Notes: generated from the letters alone by a model not told the origin. Shown: positions 33,285 to 44,984, counted from the first letter of the stretch. The stretch: 64,000 nucleotides of DNA from Diploptera punctata (GCA_030220185.1 JASPKZ010007430.1:1-64000); one strand, 5' to 3'. Numbers and translations are program-made.

Positions 33285-34287
33285 GTTTGAAGTGTATCAT
33301 GCTCTACATATTTTACGACAAGGTCAATCTCTGCGACAAGTGGCTAGAGAGCTTGGGGTTTCTCCTTCCGTGGTGTCCAGATTACGCAACAGGCACAGAG
33401 AGACAGGTCAGTATTGTAGAAGACGTGGCCAGGGCCGTAAATTTAAAACAAGCCCCCAGGATGACAGATACGTTGTTCTTTCTGATCTTCGACAGCGTAC
33501 AAAAATTGCAAAAGACCTGCAGAATTACCTTCATATGGCTTCCGGAATTCGGGTTTCAGACCAAACCATAAGGAACAGATTAAGGAAAGAGAACATTCGT
33601 CCAAAAAGGCCCGTTAAAAAACCACGCTTAACAAATGGGCATAAGGCAGCAAGACGTACGTATGCTGAAAACCATGGTAATTGGAACCTGAACCAGTGAG
33701 AGTCTGTGCTCTTCTCGGACGAATCCAGGTATCGTCTTACACGTTGTGATGGTCGATTGAGGGTGTGGGGACGGCCAGGAGAAAGATTTTCTGCAGAGGC
33801 TGTACAGGAAATTGATAGATTCGGAGGAGGTTCCATAATGGTGTGGGCCGGAGTTATGTACAACAATCGTACGGACCTTGTACTTGTTCCCCAGCGACTG
33901 AATGCTGTCCGGTATATCGAGCACGTTCTGGAAGAGCATGTAGTACCTGCTGCCATTGGAGTAGGCCCTGGATTTCTATTTATGCAAGATAATGCCAGGG
34001 CACATTCTGCGGCTGTCACCAGGGATTTCCTGAGGAGGAATGAAATTGAGGTAATGGAGTGGCCAGCGGTCAGCCCAGACCTCAACCCTATTGAACACTT
34101 GTGGGATCTTCTAGACAGGAAGGTCAGGAACCGACATCAAGCTCCACAAACTCTGCAGCAACTTGGAGATGCTCTGATGGAGGAATGGGAGAATATCCCG
34201 CAAGAGGAAATCCAGAATCTTATTGGGAGCATGCCACGAAGGTGCCAAACTGTCATCGAATGGCGTGGAGGCCATACACGATACTAA
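33285..34287 (+). pseudogene. Tc1-like transposase, one nonsense codon (copy 3)
   Basis: The best preserved of the three transposases. From FEVYHALHILRQ it runs through the HTH (SLRQVARELGVSPSVVSR) to a Trp-to-stop change at TGA 33697-33699, then stays open to the end. The post-stop frame (33706-34287) keeps FSDESRYRL, QDNARAH and SPDLNPIEHLWD, so all three DD34E residues are present. An upstream ATG at 33139 in the SINE is in frame, giving a chance 186-codon chimera. Its own start codon is lost with the 5' truncation. Confidence 0.92.
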
Positions 34288-34501
34288 CTCTATATAAATA
34301 AACACAAGATTCAATTGCTTACATAGCGGAATTATTTGAAAAGCTAATTGTCAGCGTTATTCATTTGTTTTTACTGACATGAGCAATAAATAAATAAATA
34401 AACCACAAATAATGTACTTTATTAATTTCATGTTTGTACCTTTATCCAATGAAAAAATATTTGCATATTTCATAGTGTTCCTCTAATTGTTTTGAGCAGT
34501 G
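33285..34501 (+). mobile_element. Tc1-like DNA transposon, copy 3, 5'-truncated
   Basis: The left terminal repeat and about 300 bp are missing. The element starts inside the transposase at the SINE boundary. The right inverted repeat is intact and followed by TA (34502-34503), then a microsatellite. Confidence 0.93.
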
Positions 34502-35238
34502 TATTATGATTTATTATTATTATTATGATTATTATGATTATGATGATTATTATTATTATGATTATTATTATGATTATTATTATTATTATGATTATGATGA
34601 TGATGATTATGATTATGATGATGATGATTATGATGATGATGATGATGATGATGATGATTATGATGACGATTATGATTATGATGATGATTATGATGATGAT
34701 TATGATGATTATGATGTTGTTTATGATGATTATGATGATGATTATTATTATTATGATTATTACGATGATGATGATTATGATGATGATGATTATGATGATT
34801 ATTATGATAATGATGATGATGATTATTATTATTATTATTATTATGATCATTATGATGAATATGATGATGATGATTATTATGATGGTGATTATGATGATGA
34901 TGATTATGATGGTGATTATGATGATGATGATTATGATGATGATTATGATGGTGATTATGATTATGATTATGATGATGATGATGATGATGATGATGATAAT
35001 AATGATGATTATGATGATGATGATTATGATTATGATTATTATAATTATTATTATAATTATGATTATAATTATGATTATTATTATGATTATTATTATTATT
35101 ATCATTATTATTAATATCATTATTATTTTATTTACTCACCATTATTATTATCATCATCATATCATCATCATCATTATCATCATCATTATCATTATCATTA
35201 TCATTATCATTATCATTATCATTATCATTATCATTATC

Positions 35239-35317
<79 letters not shown>

Positions 35318-35322
35318 GGTTA
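34502..35322. repeat. Composite ATG/ATT microsatellite that switches strand
   Basis: About 600 bp of interspersed TAT/GAT triplets is followed at about 35101 by the complementary ATC/ATT type. This includes about 14 perfect ATTATC hexamers (35186-35268) and an ATT run (35269-35320). The strand switch makes a very large potential hairpin. The long poly-Ile, poly-Asp/Tyr and poly-Met/Ile frames are artefacts. Confidence 0.92.
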
Positions 35323-35324
35323 AT

Positions 35325-36480
35325 CGATTATCTCTTCATGGTATAGCAAAGGTCCGATATCTTCAACATCATCGGAGATATTTAGATTCAAGAAAAACGT
35401 GTGATACACCCGGGGAATAAACGGTAACAGATAGACCATATTTTGTTTTATCAAGTCCCCAACAAGTTTCTTTGTTGGATGAAGTTTTTCGTATGGCACG
35501 GGCACGCCGTAGCGTAGTGGTTAAGGCACTGAGCTACAAGCCGGAGGGTCGAGGGTTCAAGTCCCGTTGGGGTCAGGATTTTTAAACTGACCCAAACCCT
35601 CTGGCGGCACTATGGCCCTGGGGTCGACTCAGCCTCTAACGGAAATGAGTACCAGACGCTTGTTCTGGGGGTAAAGGCGGCCGTCACGCAGGGCTGACAA
35701 CCCGGCTGACATAAAGTGTCGATTGTCTAAAAAAAAGTGGGAGCCTTAACCTCCTACTACCCCAAGGGCCTCCTGAGGCCTGTTGTGGGATCACTTTACT
35801 TTTACATTCTTTAAAGCTATGGACCTTCCTTTTCTTCCAGTCGGCTTCATGTTTAGGACATCAAACTTCGCCGTATCTAGTAATGTTTCTTTGTGCATTA
35901 TTTCGTAAGGATTATTTTTTTGTAGTCTGATACATTGTGAATTTTCAACCAGTTTACAGGATTGTTTTCAGTGTTTTTCTTCCTCTTGCTCATATTTATC
36001 TCTAAATTAGTAGTAAAAAATTATTTTTCATTACACTTACAATGAACTTCTTTTTATTTCTACACTTTGCCATGATGCCATGCCAGTTTTCTGGAACATA
36101 GATGATCTTTCCATTTGCTGCCGACTCTACACTGCCAAAATCTGAATAATTTGGCAAATATGAATGGCCTGGAACCAATAACGTTTGGTCTATGACATCG
36201 ATCAGTCTGAATATACCCCATCATGTTCCGCATGTATCGCTGTAAATAGTTACATGTTGCATCAAGTTTTAAATGCTTCAGTAGACATGAAGAAATGTCT
36301 TGTGAGCCTCTTCCGGCTATTGTTTCATTCCACACATATAAACATCCAGAATCTTTTTCAAAATCATATACTGCAAAATTGTAGCAGTAAAGGTTTCTTT
36401 TGTAGTAGGCATCTGAAACTGTTAATACTGGAAATTATATCAAGTTTGTAGTTATTAATGATCAAAATTGCACTTCACTG
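35325..36480 (-). pseudogene. Transposon-associated protein remnant (DUF7869-like), split by a SINE
   Basis: On the minus strand, SGCLYVWNETIAGRGSQDI and SSCLLKHLK (36370-36240) are followed in another frame by LVPGHSYLPNYSDFGSVE, then by IYVPENWHGIMAKC (about 36170-36070). After the SINE comes YEKLHPTKKLVGDLIKQNMV and YLLPFIPRVYHTFF (35505-35390), ending at about 35325. This order resembles an arthropod transposon-encoded protein with a GHSFLP-DRDF motif. I am moderately sure of the family and do not know its biochemical role. Confidence 0.55.
35506..35811 (+). mobile_element. tRNA-derived SINE, family B
   Basis: Head GCCGTAGCGTAGTGGTTAAG (A box), GAGGGTTCAAGTCCCG (B box), then the conserved body CTCTGGCGGCACTATGGCCC and GGCGGCCGTCACGC, and a tail rich in CCTCC/GGCC. 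A second copy is at 61983-62290. It interrupts the DUF7869-like pseudogene. Confidence 0.88.
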
Positions 36481-36811
36481 GTATGTACACAACAACAAAC
36501 GGTGACTTAGTTCTCTTTCATTCTCGACAAAACATACGTTCCATTAGAAAAATAAACTAGTGATGCTCCTAGTGGCAAATTTATGTACTAATTATTAAAG
36601 CCACTCTCCTTATAAATAGTACTATGTCAGAGGATTTGAAATATGGACTTAACTAATTTTTGTTAATTTTATGACTTATGCCACTTTCATTCTCATCGGC
36701 TCATATGTTCCTTCACAAAAAATTATCCTCTCTGCATGACCTATCAGCCCTATCATTTTTTCGGTGAGATCCTATTACACCCTGTGTGTGTGTGTGTGTG
36801 CCTTCTAATAT

Positions 36812-37652
36812 TCTAACTAACTCACTGACACTATCGAACTCGTAGGTTCATGGCCGCGCGGACATAAGCTCTCCATACACCCCTATTCCGAGCTAATGTT
36901 TTCCAATTATCCCCTGTATAATCTACTTCCCTCAAATCATGGATAATGTTATTCTCCCACCTCATTCGTGGTGTGCCAACTGAGCGTTTTCCTTCTGGTT
37001 TTTCTACAAGAAGCTTCCATGCACCTCTTTCATTTCCCATTCGTCCCACATGTCATGTCCTTCGCAGTCTACGATACTTCTTCTTCTTCTTCTTCCAAAT
37101 GCAGTATTGGGTGATGATGCCCGTTCTGCGACTACAAAAACTGATCTTTCCATCGATTGAAGGGTCTTCCGAGGTCGCTTTTGCCGTTAGGGTTGAGGTG
37201 GTAAATCATCTTTGGTAAACGGGAATTTGACATTCTCTGGACGTGTTGGAACCATTTAATCTGATAATTTTGTATATGTTCAACCATTTCCCTACTATTC
37301 CACTGCATCCTTATCTCATCACTTTTCATTCTATCCCTTAATGTTACTCCAGTTAGTGATCGGAGGAATCTCATTTGTGAACTATTAATGCGGGATTTAT
37401 CTTTTGCTCGAAGTGTCCAGCATTCACTTCCGTATAGTAGAGCAGGTTTGGCTATGGTATTATGGTCTACGATACTTAACTGTTCTTATTATATACCATG
37501 TAGCTCCTATTATTCACTTTTCTCCATTTACTTGTCTGATCATGTTTTTTGGCCCAAAAATGTTCCTGGGAACTTTATTCTCAAATACTCGTAATCTTCT
37601 TTCCTCCCTTAAAGTAAAAGTCCATTTTTCGCATACATATAACTGGGAGAAT
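36812..37652 (-). mobile_element. RTE-like LINE 3' fragment, interrupted by another LINE
   Basis: Two parts (36812-37066 and 37478-37652) are contiguous in the RTE-like consensus and are separated by an inserted element with a 13-bp duplication. The minus frame 37049-36831 keeps PRMRWENNIIHDLREVDYTG. Tail (GTTAGTTAG) at the 36812 end. Confidence 0.88.
37080..37464 (-). mobile_element. 5'-truncated LINE of a second family with (GAA)n tail
   Basis: Perfect 13-bp duplications (GTCTACGATACTT at 37067-37079 and 37465-37477) flank a 385-bp insert. In its minus-strand orientation it ends in (GAA)n. It encodes the C-terminus of a LINE polyprotein: MRFLRSLTGVTLRDRMKSDE, YQIKWFQHVQRM, GRPFNRWKDQFL. 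Confidence 0.9.
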
Positions 37653-38075
37653 AACTAACTAACTAACTAACTGGCACTATCGAACCCGTAGGTTCATGGC
37701 CGCGCGGACATAAGCTCTCCATACATCCCTATCCTGAGCCAATGTTTTCCAATCATCCCCTGTATAATCTACTTCCCTCAAATCATTGTTAATGTTATTC
37801 TTCCACCACATTCTTGGTCTACCAACTGGGGAAATAACAGTTTTATATATTTTCAGTTTAACTTTTTTAAAGCAGCTAGGACGATAAGAGTCCCTGTAAT
37901 GGATAATAGCATGCTTTTCCAGAATTTAGCCGATGTTTAATTTCTTTGTGCATCTCATTCCTATTTGTAATTATTGTTCCTAGATATTTCAATTCAGCCA
38001 CTTCTTCAAAATTCCCCTCATGTCACTAGTTGTCTATCTCAATTATATAATGCATTTCTATGTGTGAACATAGCT
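37653..38075 (-). mobile_element. RTE-like LINE 3' fragment with internal deletion
   Basis: It begins with four AACT repeats (tail) and the usual GGCACTATCGAACCCGTAGG end. At about 37829 it jumps from the PVGRPRM region to the IYKTII region, a deletion of several hundred bases relative to 29652-32936. Confidence 0.85.
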
Positions 38076-38079
38076 GATG

Positions 38080-38735
38080 TTCAAGAGCTGATGACACATT
38101 TTAGAGAAGGTGTTTTGCCCACGTTGAAATAATAAAAAAACGATGGGTGCATCTGGAATGGTGAGGGCAGGTAAAGGTCTTGCGGTTATTTCGCTACTGC
38201 GTAGCGTATTACATTTGCAAAAAAATAAACCCAAAAATATATATTTTGGGCAATATGAATTTTTATTTGTTATTTTAGTAGCTATGTAATCCAGAAATAA
38301 TACTCCCAGACTATTTTGAGTTTTAAAGTATGACCTGACCCCTCCGAATTTATTTAATTAATCTGCCCAAAAAATATATTTTGGGCATTCTAAAATGTTT
38401 ACGCCATATTTAATAATCAACTTTAAAAATATACATTAATCGCCAGACGATTTGAACGGTTTTTAACGACCCCCTGACATCTGCCGCGTAACTCGAACTC
38501 AGCACACACAACAGAGTATTTTGGAGTAGTTAATTTTTCATAACCGAGGACAATGAAGCAACCCAAGACGTTGAAGATGACTTACCGGACTGTAAAGACG
38601 ATCTGTCTGTCAGATAGTGAAGACGAACTGTCAGAGGATGAATCATTGGAAAGCAGTGAAGAGGAAGAATAATATAAATTCATCACCTTTGTAAATTTAC
38701 TTAAACGATGAGAAAATGACATAGTTAGTCCAAAA
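38080..38735. other. Unassigned; short acidic frame
   Basis: Two related strings, AAAAATATATATTTTGGGCA (about 38236) and AAAAAATATATTTTGGGCAT (about 38369), suggest a small internal repeat. A + frame at 38600-38670 reads SEDELSEDESLESSEEEE then stops. I cannot connect it to a gene. Confidence 0.35.
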
Positions 38736-38945
38736 ACACTCAAGACTAAAAGTGTATAAAACACTGGCTCTTCCAACTCTTTTGTATGGTAGCGAAGTAT
38801 GGACGTTGGAACAGAAGGATATACAGAAACTTAAATCTGCTGATATGAGATAACTTCGGAGGACTGCAGAATACACACTGCTAGATCACAAAAAAAATTA
38901 AGACATCTTAGAAGAATTATACATGGAACGTTTAGAAAACAAAAT
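38736..38945 (+). pseudogene. LINE C-terminal fragment (second family)
   Basis: The + frame reads LALPTLLYGSEVWTLEQKDI, LKSADMR-stop-LRRTAEYTLLDHK and [15 protein letters not shown]. This is the conserved post-RT region of LINEs related to 37080-37464. The right end abuts the inverted RTE-like fragment. Confidence 0.75.
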
Positions 38946-38948
38946 TTC

Positions 38949-39772
38949 TAATAAATAATAATATATTTGTTAGAATTTTGTACGAAGTTGAAAGTAATGA
39001 GATGCCCCTGTAGTTGTTGCAATCAGTTGTATCTCCTTCCTTATAGATTGGTATAATAATCGATTATTTCCATTCATTTGGGAGAGCTTATTTTTCCCAA
39101 ATCATGCTAAGTAACCGATGTATCTTGTCTAACAATTTTTCTCACCCTGATTTTATCAATTCTGCTGGAATCCCTTCTGAACCTGATGCTTTATACATCT
39201 TCAATTTTTCTATCGCCATTTCAACCTCTAATGCACTTGGTCCTGTGACTAGCATTTCTGCTGTCTTAAATTATCCTCTTCAATATCCTGTTCCGTATGC
39301 ACATTATATAGCTGATTTTCCATCTATTTAATACACTCCGGGAATCTGCAATCATATCCCCATTTTCATTCCTAATTATGTTTGTTAAAAATAGCCCGAA
39401 ACTCTTTCTTCTCTATCCTAATTCCCTGATATAATTCTCTGATGTTCCTATTTTTTGCATTAATTTCAAGATCATTAATCTTCTCTCTCAAATGTTCCCT
39501 CGTTTTACTGTTTAATAAGCTGGAGGTTTCCCGTATAATACTACCTATTTTTTTTTTCTAGATTTACTTCATTTGGCTCGTGTAGCCAATTCATTTTTGT
39601 TTGCTTTCTTTCCTTTACAATGTCGGCATATTCCTCATCAAACCACTTATTGTTTCCCCCCCCCTTTTTTAATAACCAACACTTTCTGATGCTGACAATT
39701 TAATAGTATCTCTTATAGCCTCCCATTCTTTATTTATATCAATTTCATGTTCGATTGCCTCATTCCCATCTG
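38949..39772 (-). mobile_element. RTE-like LINE fragment (RT start and linker), inverted
   Basis: It corresponds to 30930-31750 of the nearly intact element, with indels and an A/T-run expansion at about 39548. On the element map it ends where the + strand fragment at 41505 begins, with about 65 bases of overlap. Confidence 0.85.
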
Positions 39773-40261
39773 AAGCAACATAACCTAACATCCTAAAAGT
39801 CATAACTAGCCAAATATTGCTAATCTAGGGCCCTAATCGAACCTAATGAAATTTAACGAAACATATCTTAATGTAACTTAAAATACCTCCGATTTTACGA
39901 TTTCAAAGTAGAGTTCTAAATCTCCAAAACGCTTGAAGCGAATGGCGGTCAGCCTCCTTCCCTGAGAATCACAGTGATCGCCAGCCCGGGTACCTGGCCT
40001 AAGGCCACTATCCCCGGCTTAATGAAATTTAATTACTGTAGATGTAGTAATATTAAAGATGTTACTAACATGTTAGTAAAACCATGGCTTGGAGATACAC
40101 CGCATTAATTGTCTCTTTTATAATAATATAGACAGCTCCAGTTTTATTTTCGATTAATTAATTTAGTGCGAGGACCGTACAATACGAGTTGTATTTCATT
40201 TAAAGTGGAGATGGATGTTGGCCATCGATTTCTCAGTAGTTTAAATGTACTAATTATGATA
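39773..40261. other. No gene recognised
   Basis: Non-coding sequence between LINE remnants, with a GC-richer patch at 39945-40015 (GCCAGCCCGGGTACCTGGCC). Confidence 0.35.
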
Positions 40262-40620
40262 TATCATCTTAAGGCACTACAACTTCAACATTGAATGTTT
40301 GACCTTCTCAATAATCTCCCTCCAGACTCTTCTATCTTCTGTCAATTTCAAGTTCGTCACCCTAATCTTCTTCAAATCCTCCAAAAACATCATCCTGTCA
40401 TCTCATCTTAGGTCTACCAACAGCTCTAGTTCCTGTAGGCTTCCATTTATATAGTTTTTAACTCATCTCTGTTGATCCATTCTTATCAGATGACCAAACC
40501 ATCCAATCCTAAGAGATCTGATGTGATTTATTATAATTTGATTTTTAATTATATTATTTAATTCACTATTTGTTTCATTTTCCAAGTTTGGTCTGGTCCT
40601 TTAACACTGTGATTTAAAAA
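40262..40620 (-). pseudogene. LINE C-terminal fragment (third type)
   Basis: Minus-strand fragments decode as GHLIRMDQQR-like, DDRMMFLEDLKKIRVTNLKL and TEDRRVWREIIEKVK, the terminal region of a LINE polyprotein. Stops and frameshifts interrupt it. Confidence 0.65.
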
Positions 40621-40699
40621 ACAAAAGTACGATGTCGGACTCAGTAGTGAACGGTATCAGAACTGTCGCAAAAAAATTCCACGGTGCGACAGGTTTAGA

Positions 40700-40976
40700 A
40701 GGTCCTTAGCCTACAATCCGGCTGCTAGCATCACATTCACGTGTGTTAATCACATATGTAGACGATCATCCAGCCAGTGTAGAGATGGCACCCAGCCGTT
40801 ATAGCTGGTTTTCACAAACTGGAGCCGCTACTTATTGTAGCTACCCAAATTCCTCACGGTGCTGGGTGGACACCGGTCCCATACTGGCTGAAATCCCATG
40901 AGAACATTTCTTCCCCATGGAGACTCAAACCAGCGTAAGTACCGTAACATCTTGCTATAACTACTTGGCTACGACA
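40700..40976 (-). mobile_element. tRNA-derived SINE, family C
   Basis: Minus-strand copy of the family at 53309-53690, sharing GAGTCTCCATGGGG, CCAGTATGGGACCGGTG, GGGTAGCTACAATAAGTAGC and CGGCTGG. The head is diverged. Confidence 0.85.
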
Positions 40977-41504
40977 AAAAATGTTGGTACCATGTGACGA
41001 GTCAAGAAGATGTGAAACATTCAGAAGTAAACACGATTAACTCTACTTTCGGCCATTTCAGAGTTTTAAAGTAATCAGTACAATAAATTTACCACATTTT
41101 CAATGGCAATGTGATTTACTCCATAGTTCACTAAAAAGAAGTCCGCAGAGTTCAAATTCACCCTGACATATATCCTAGGTTTAAATGTGTGTTTATAATT
41201 TTAACCTTGAATGTATCAACATCTTATAAAATAGGCCTAGAGTTAATCATGTTGACTTCTGAACACTTAGTGTAAAGGACGATAATGATAATAATCGGCA
41301 TCGTGGTTTGTTGTAATATCCATTAACCATGGTTCCTAAACTGTTACCTTATATGTTATGATCTTATTTTGAAAGAATAGTAAATCTTAAATTCCGGACT
41401 TTTTGGCTACAAACAAATGAGGAAACATTGTACATGGATGCTTCTTGCAATTATGTAACTCATCTTGTTTGTATTTGTATCAAGTAATAACATCCAAGAG
41501 TTCT

Positions 41505-42845
41505 CAACTGATTGCAACAACTACAGGGGCATCTCATTACTTTCAACTTCTACGAAATTCTAACAAATATATTAGTAAGCAGACTTACTCCTTATATTGA
41601 TAACATTCTAGGAGATCATCAATGTGTATTTAGAAGAAACAGGTCTACAACAGATCAGATTTTTAATTAAGCTAATTAAGACAGATTTTAGAAAAGAAAT
41701 GGGAATATAATGGTACTGTACATCAACTGTATGTAGACTTCAAAAAGACAAACGATTCAATTAAGAGGGAGAAGTTATATAGTATCCTGCTGGAGTTCGG
41801 AATTCCTAAAAAAGTTAGACTTATACGAATGTGTCTAAATGGCACAAAGAGTAGGGTGCGTGTAGGCAAACAGTTTTCGGATACTTTTGAAATCCACAAT
41901 GGGTTGAAGCAAGGAGATGCACTATTCTCCTCTACTATTTAATTTTGTACTAGAGTATGCCATCAAATCTTTAGAGGATGAAGAAGGCTACTACAACTCA
42001 ATGATATTAATAAGCTGTTAGTTTATGCTGATGATGTAGTATTATTGGGCGATAGCGAGGAGATACTAAAGGCCAACACGCACACACTACTGAGTAACAC
42101 TAAGAAATTGGGACTGGAAGTAAATATCAATAAAACTAAATATATGGTCACACATAGAAATACATTATATAATGGAAATGGACAGATAATGACAAATGAG
42201 GGAAATTTTGAGGAAGTGGCTGAATTCAAATACCTAGGAACAATAATCACAAATAGGAATGAGATGCACAAAGAAATTAAACATAGGCTCAATTCTGGAA
42301 ATGCGTGCTATTATGCATTACATGAGGACTCTTGATGTCCCAACTCCTTTCAAAAAACGTTAAACTGAAAACAGTATATAAAACTATTATTCTACCAGTT
42401 ATATTATATGGATGCGAAACATGAACTCTTACTTTAAGGGAGGAAAGGAGATTACGAGTATTTGAGAATAAAGTTCTTAGGAAAATTTTTGGACCAAAGA
42501 GAGATGAACAGACAGGTGAATGGAGAAGACTACATAACAATGAACTACATGGTCTTTATAGGAAGCCAGATATAATGAGAACAGTTAAGTCTCGTAGACT
42601 GCGATGGGCAGGACATGTGGCACGAATGGGGAATGAAAGACGTGCTTGGAAGCTTCTTGTAGGAAAACCAGAGGGAAAACACCCAGTTGGTAGACCAAGA
42701 ATGAGGTGGGAGAATAACATTAACTATGATTTGAGGGAAGTAGATTATACAGGAGATGATTGGAAAACACTGGCTCAGGATAGGAATATATGGAGAACTT
42801 ATGTCCGCGCGGCCATGAACCTACGGGTTTGATAGTGCCAGTTTA
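41505..42845 (+). pseudogene. RTE-like LINE, RT and 3' end, + strand
   Basis: It starts at NYRGISLL (about 41515) and continues through decayed RT sequence (YNGTVHQLYVDFKK, a GLKQGDA-like region) to YADDVVLLGDS (42024-42056) and the 3' end GATAGTGCCAGTTT. Longer open parts are 42045-42335 (ANTHTLLSNTKKLGLEVNI) and 42575-42832 (RRLRWAGHVARMGNERRAWK). Several indels and stops make it non-functional. Its 5' breakpoint coincides with that of the inverted fragment at 38949-39772. Confidence 0.9.
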
Positions 42846-43164
42846 AGAGATTTCAATTTAATGTAGTTTTGTTCTATCAGTCAGAAAAGTTAATTTATTT
42901 GTATTATGTGTCATTTCAGTATTTAATCATACAAAGTGGTCATAAAATGGAATATTACAGTACATATGGCATGTACGTATTCAGAAAAACGGACTCCGAA
43001 TTCACCAACATAATTATGAACCAACCTAATTATTAATTTTACAAGAAAAAACCATAAAAACTCCTTATTTAGTGGTAAATTACTTTATAGTAAACAAGTG
43101 AAAATTTTAGTACAATATTTTTACCAATACCACCAAGCTTCCTTTACAACTTTTCAGGATTTCT

Positions 43165-43400
43165 CTCCTGATATTGGCGGAATTGTAACCCACTTCTAAG
43201 GTTGGGGTGCCTGGAAGGTGGAATTACGTTATCCCGATGATATGGATGATAAATCATAATGAAGCACCAGGAGAATCCTTAAATCTAAACTTAACCTAAA
43301 TTCCAGGGAGAACATCCCTGTGATCTGACCTGGAATCGAACCCGGGATCTCATGAAATGAAGTCAGAAGCTCTGACAATAAGACCATGCGGCTGACGTTA
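43165..43400 (-). mobile_element. SINE-like element with B box
   Basis: The minus strand contains ATCCCGGGTTCGATTCCAGG (about 43330-43350), a Pol III B box, preceded by a tRNA-like head with GCATGGTCTTATTG and followed by a body of about 170 bp. It is the only copy in the window. Confidence 0.6.
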
Positions 43401-43518
43401 TAAAAATTACATAGATAAACTTACATGCAAATTAACTTTTTTAAGAATTAACAGTATGAGGTATTATTTATTTAAGTAAAATTGTATTACTTCATATTCT
43501 TCTTCTTTTCTCTTCTTC

Positions 43519-43626
43519 TTCTTCTTCTTAGATTAGCTTCGGGACTTTCTTCGGTTCTATCCTCAACAGTCATGATATACTGAGGATGGAACCGAAGAAG
43601 GTCCCGAAACTAGACTAATAAGAAGA
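43519..43626. repeat. Hairpin of about 108 bp flanked by TTC/GAA runs
   Basis: Arms of about 45 bases pair with few mismatches (CTTCTTCGGTTC-TATCCTCA against TGAGGATGGAACCGAAGAAG). The loop is about 13 bases, near 43567-43579. Confidence 0.8.
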
Positions 43627-43903
43627 AAAATTGAGGTGATAACATTTTACTTAAAAAATACATGTTAATTGTTTTACTAGATTTTGAAAGTTAATACTTC
43701 TTGGTCCAATTTTCAATGATGAGCTCCGCATTATGTACATATTCTATGATAAGCCCTTGAACTCCAAAGTTTAATTAACTAAATCGGCAATGATCTTAGA
43801 AAGATGCAGAGACTTGTTTAAATATTGTCGCAGTCACAGATGAGATTATTAGAATTTTTTTTTCAATTATAGAAATGTTTGTACCTTATAGGCTATAACA
43901 CGG

Positions 43904-44210
43904 TACCCACCGCTGTGGTCTCGAGGTAGCGTGCTGCCTTGTCACGTATCGGGCCGGGGTTCGATTCCCGGTCGGGGGAGTCTCCTGGGTGAGGTTTCTT
44001 TGGGGTTTTTCCTCACCTGTCAGACAAATGTCAGGAAGCTTAGGGCCCAACGGTCCCCGAAAATCATCCAGCCATCATCCCTCACCGGTGTGAAAAGCAA
44101 CGGGAAGCTATCACACCTATAATCCCTTAGTAAAACTGCAAAGCATAGCATGAAAATGCTATGATTGCAGTGAAAGACCTGCCCTCGGGCAGAATTAATA
44201 TAGAATAGAA
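43904..44210 (+). mobile_element. tRNA-derived SINE, family A
   Basis: Same head, body and GGGCAGAATTAATAT end as the other copies, but the internal ATC microsatellite is absent. Flanked by TATAACACGG (43894-43903) and TATAACACAG (44211-44220), a near-perfect 10-bp duplication. Confidence 0.92.
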
Positions 44211-44220
44211 TATAACACAG

Positions 44221-44984
44221 TCGTCATCAACTATAATAATTTGTTATAATCTGTGTTATATTATTAAAATTTAAAGTTCATCTTCAGGAACTTTCTTTAT
44301 ACTGAAATTATTTATATATTTTATATACAGAGGGCTTCGGTTGTTACGTGTATTTTCATTAATGAATTTTTATTTTCTGCTTCCTTAATAATTTCAATTT
44401 CTTCCAAAATATTGACTTTTTTGTCTATTGTTTTCTTTGTGGTCGCAGCTTTATGGATACTAATTCCATTGTTGTCTATTTTGGGCTTTTAGGCTATCAA
44501 TATTCAAAATAATGAAGTTAATTATATAAATAAACGAGCAAATATTTTCTGTTTAATTTTTAAAGTTATTTTCAATGTTAAATAAGTGTTATAACGATTA
44601 TACCAATTTATTTTAATATAGGGTATTTTTTATGTTAAAAAACGTATTCTTCATGTTCTTTCGAGGAATCACATTTTTTTCATCTGCTTTTACTAGCAAT
44701 GGTGAGCTCACCAGGTAATGCAATATTTAAATAAACTTTTAGTCTATTTATAGTAGTAATATATTGTTAATATAATGTTTTGGGCGCTTAAACATCAAAT
44801 GTCTTTAGTGCCCTTTCTATTCTGTAAAATAATTTACAATGTTAAAATATTACATAACAGTGAGATACATGATCTTTGTGCTAAACCGGCAGTAATGTCA
44901 TTTTACGGTTTGTATAGAAACAATTAGAAATTTGATACGACCAAGAACACTAGTAGTATGATTGGCAATAATAACGTGTTATTG
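44221..44984. other. No gene recognised
   Basis: AT-rich sequence without a supported feature. Confidence 0.4.

Noticed and set aside
34470..35346. Long poly-Ile, poly-Asp/Tyr and poly-Met/Ile frames
   Set aside because: They are translations of an ATT/ATG microsatellite.
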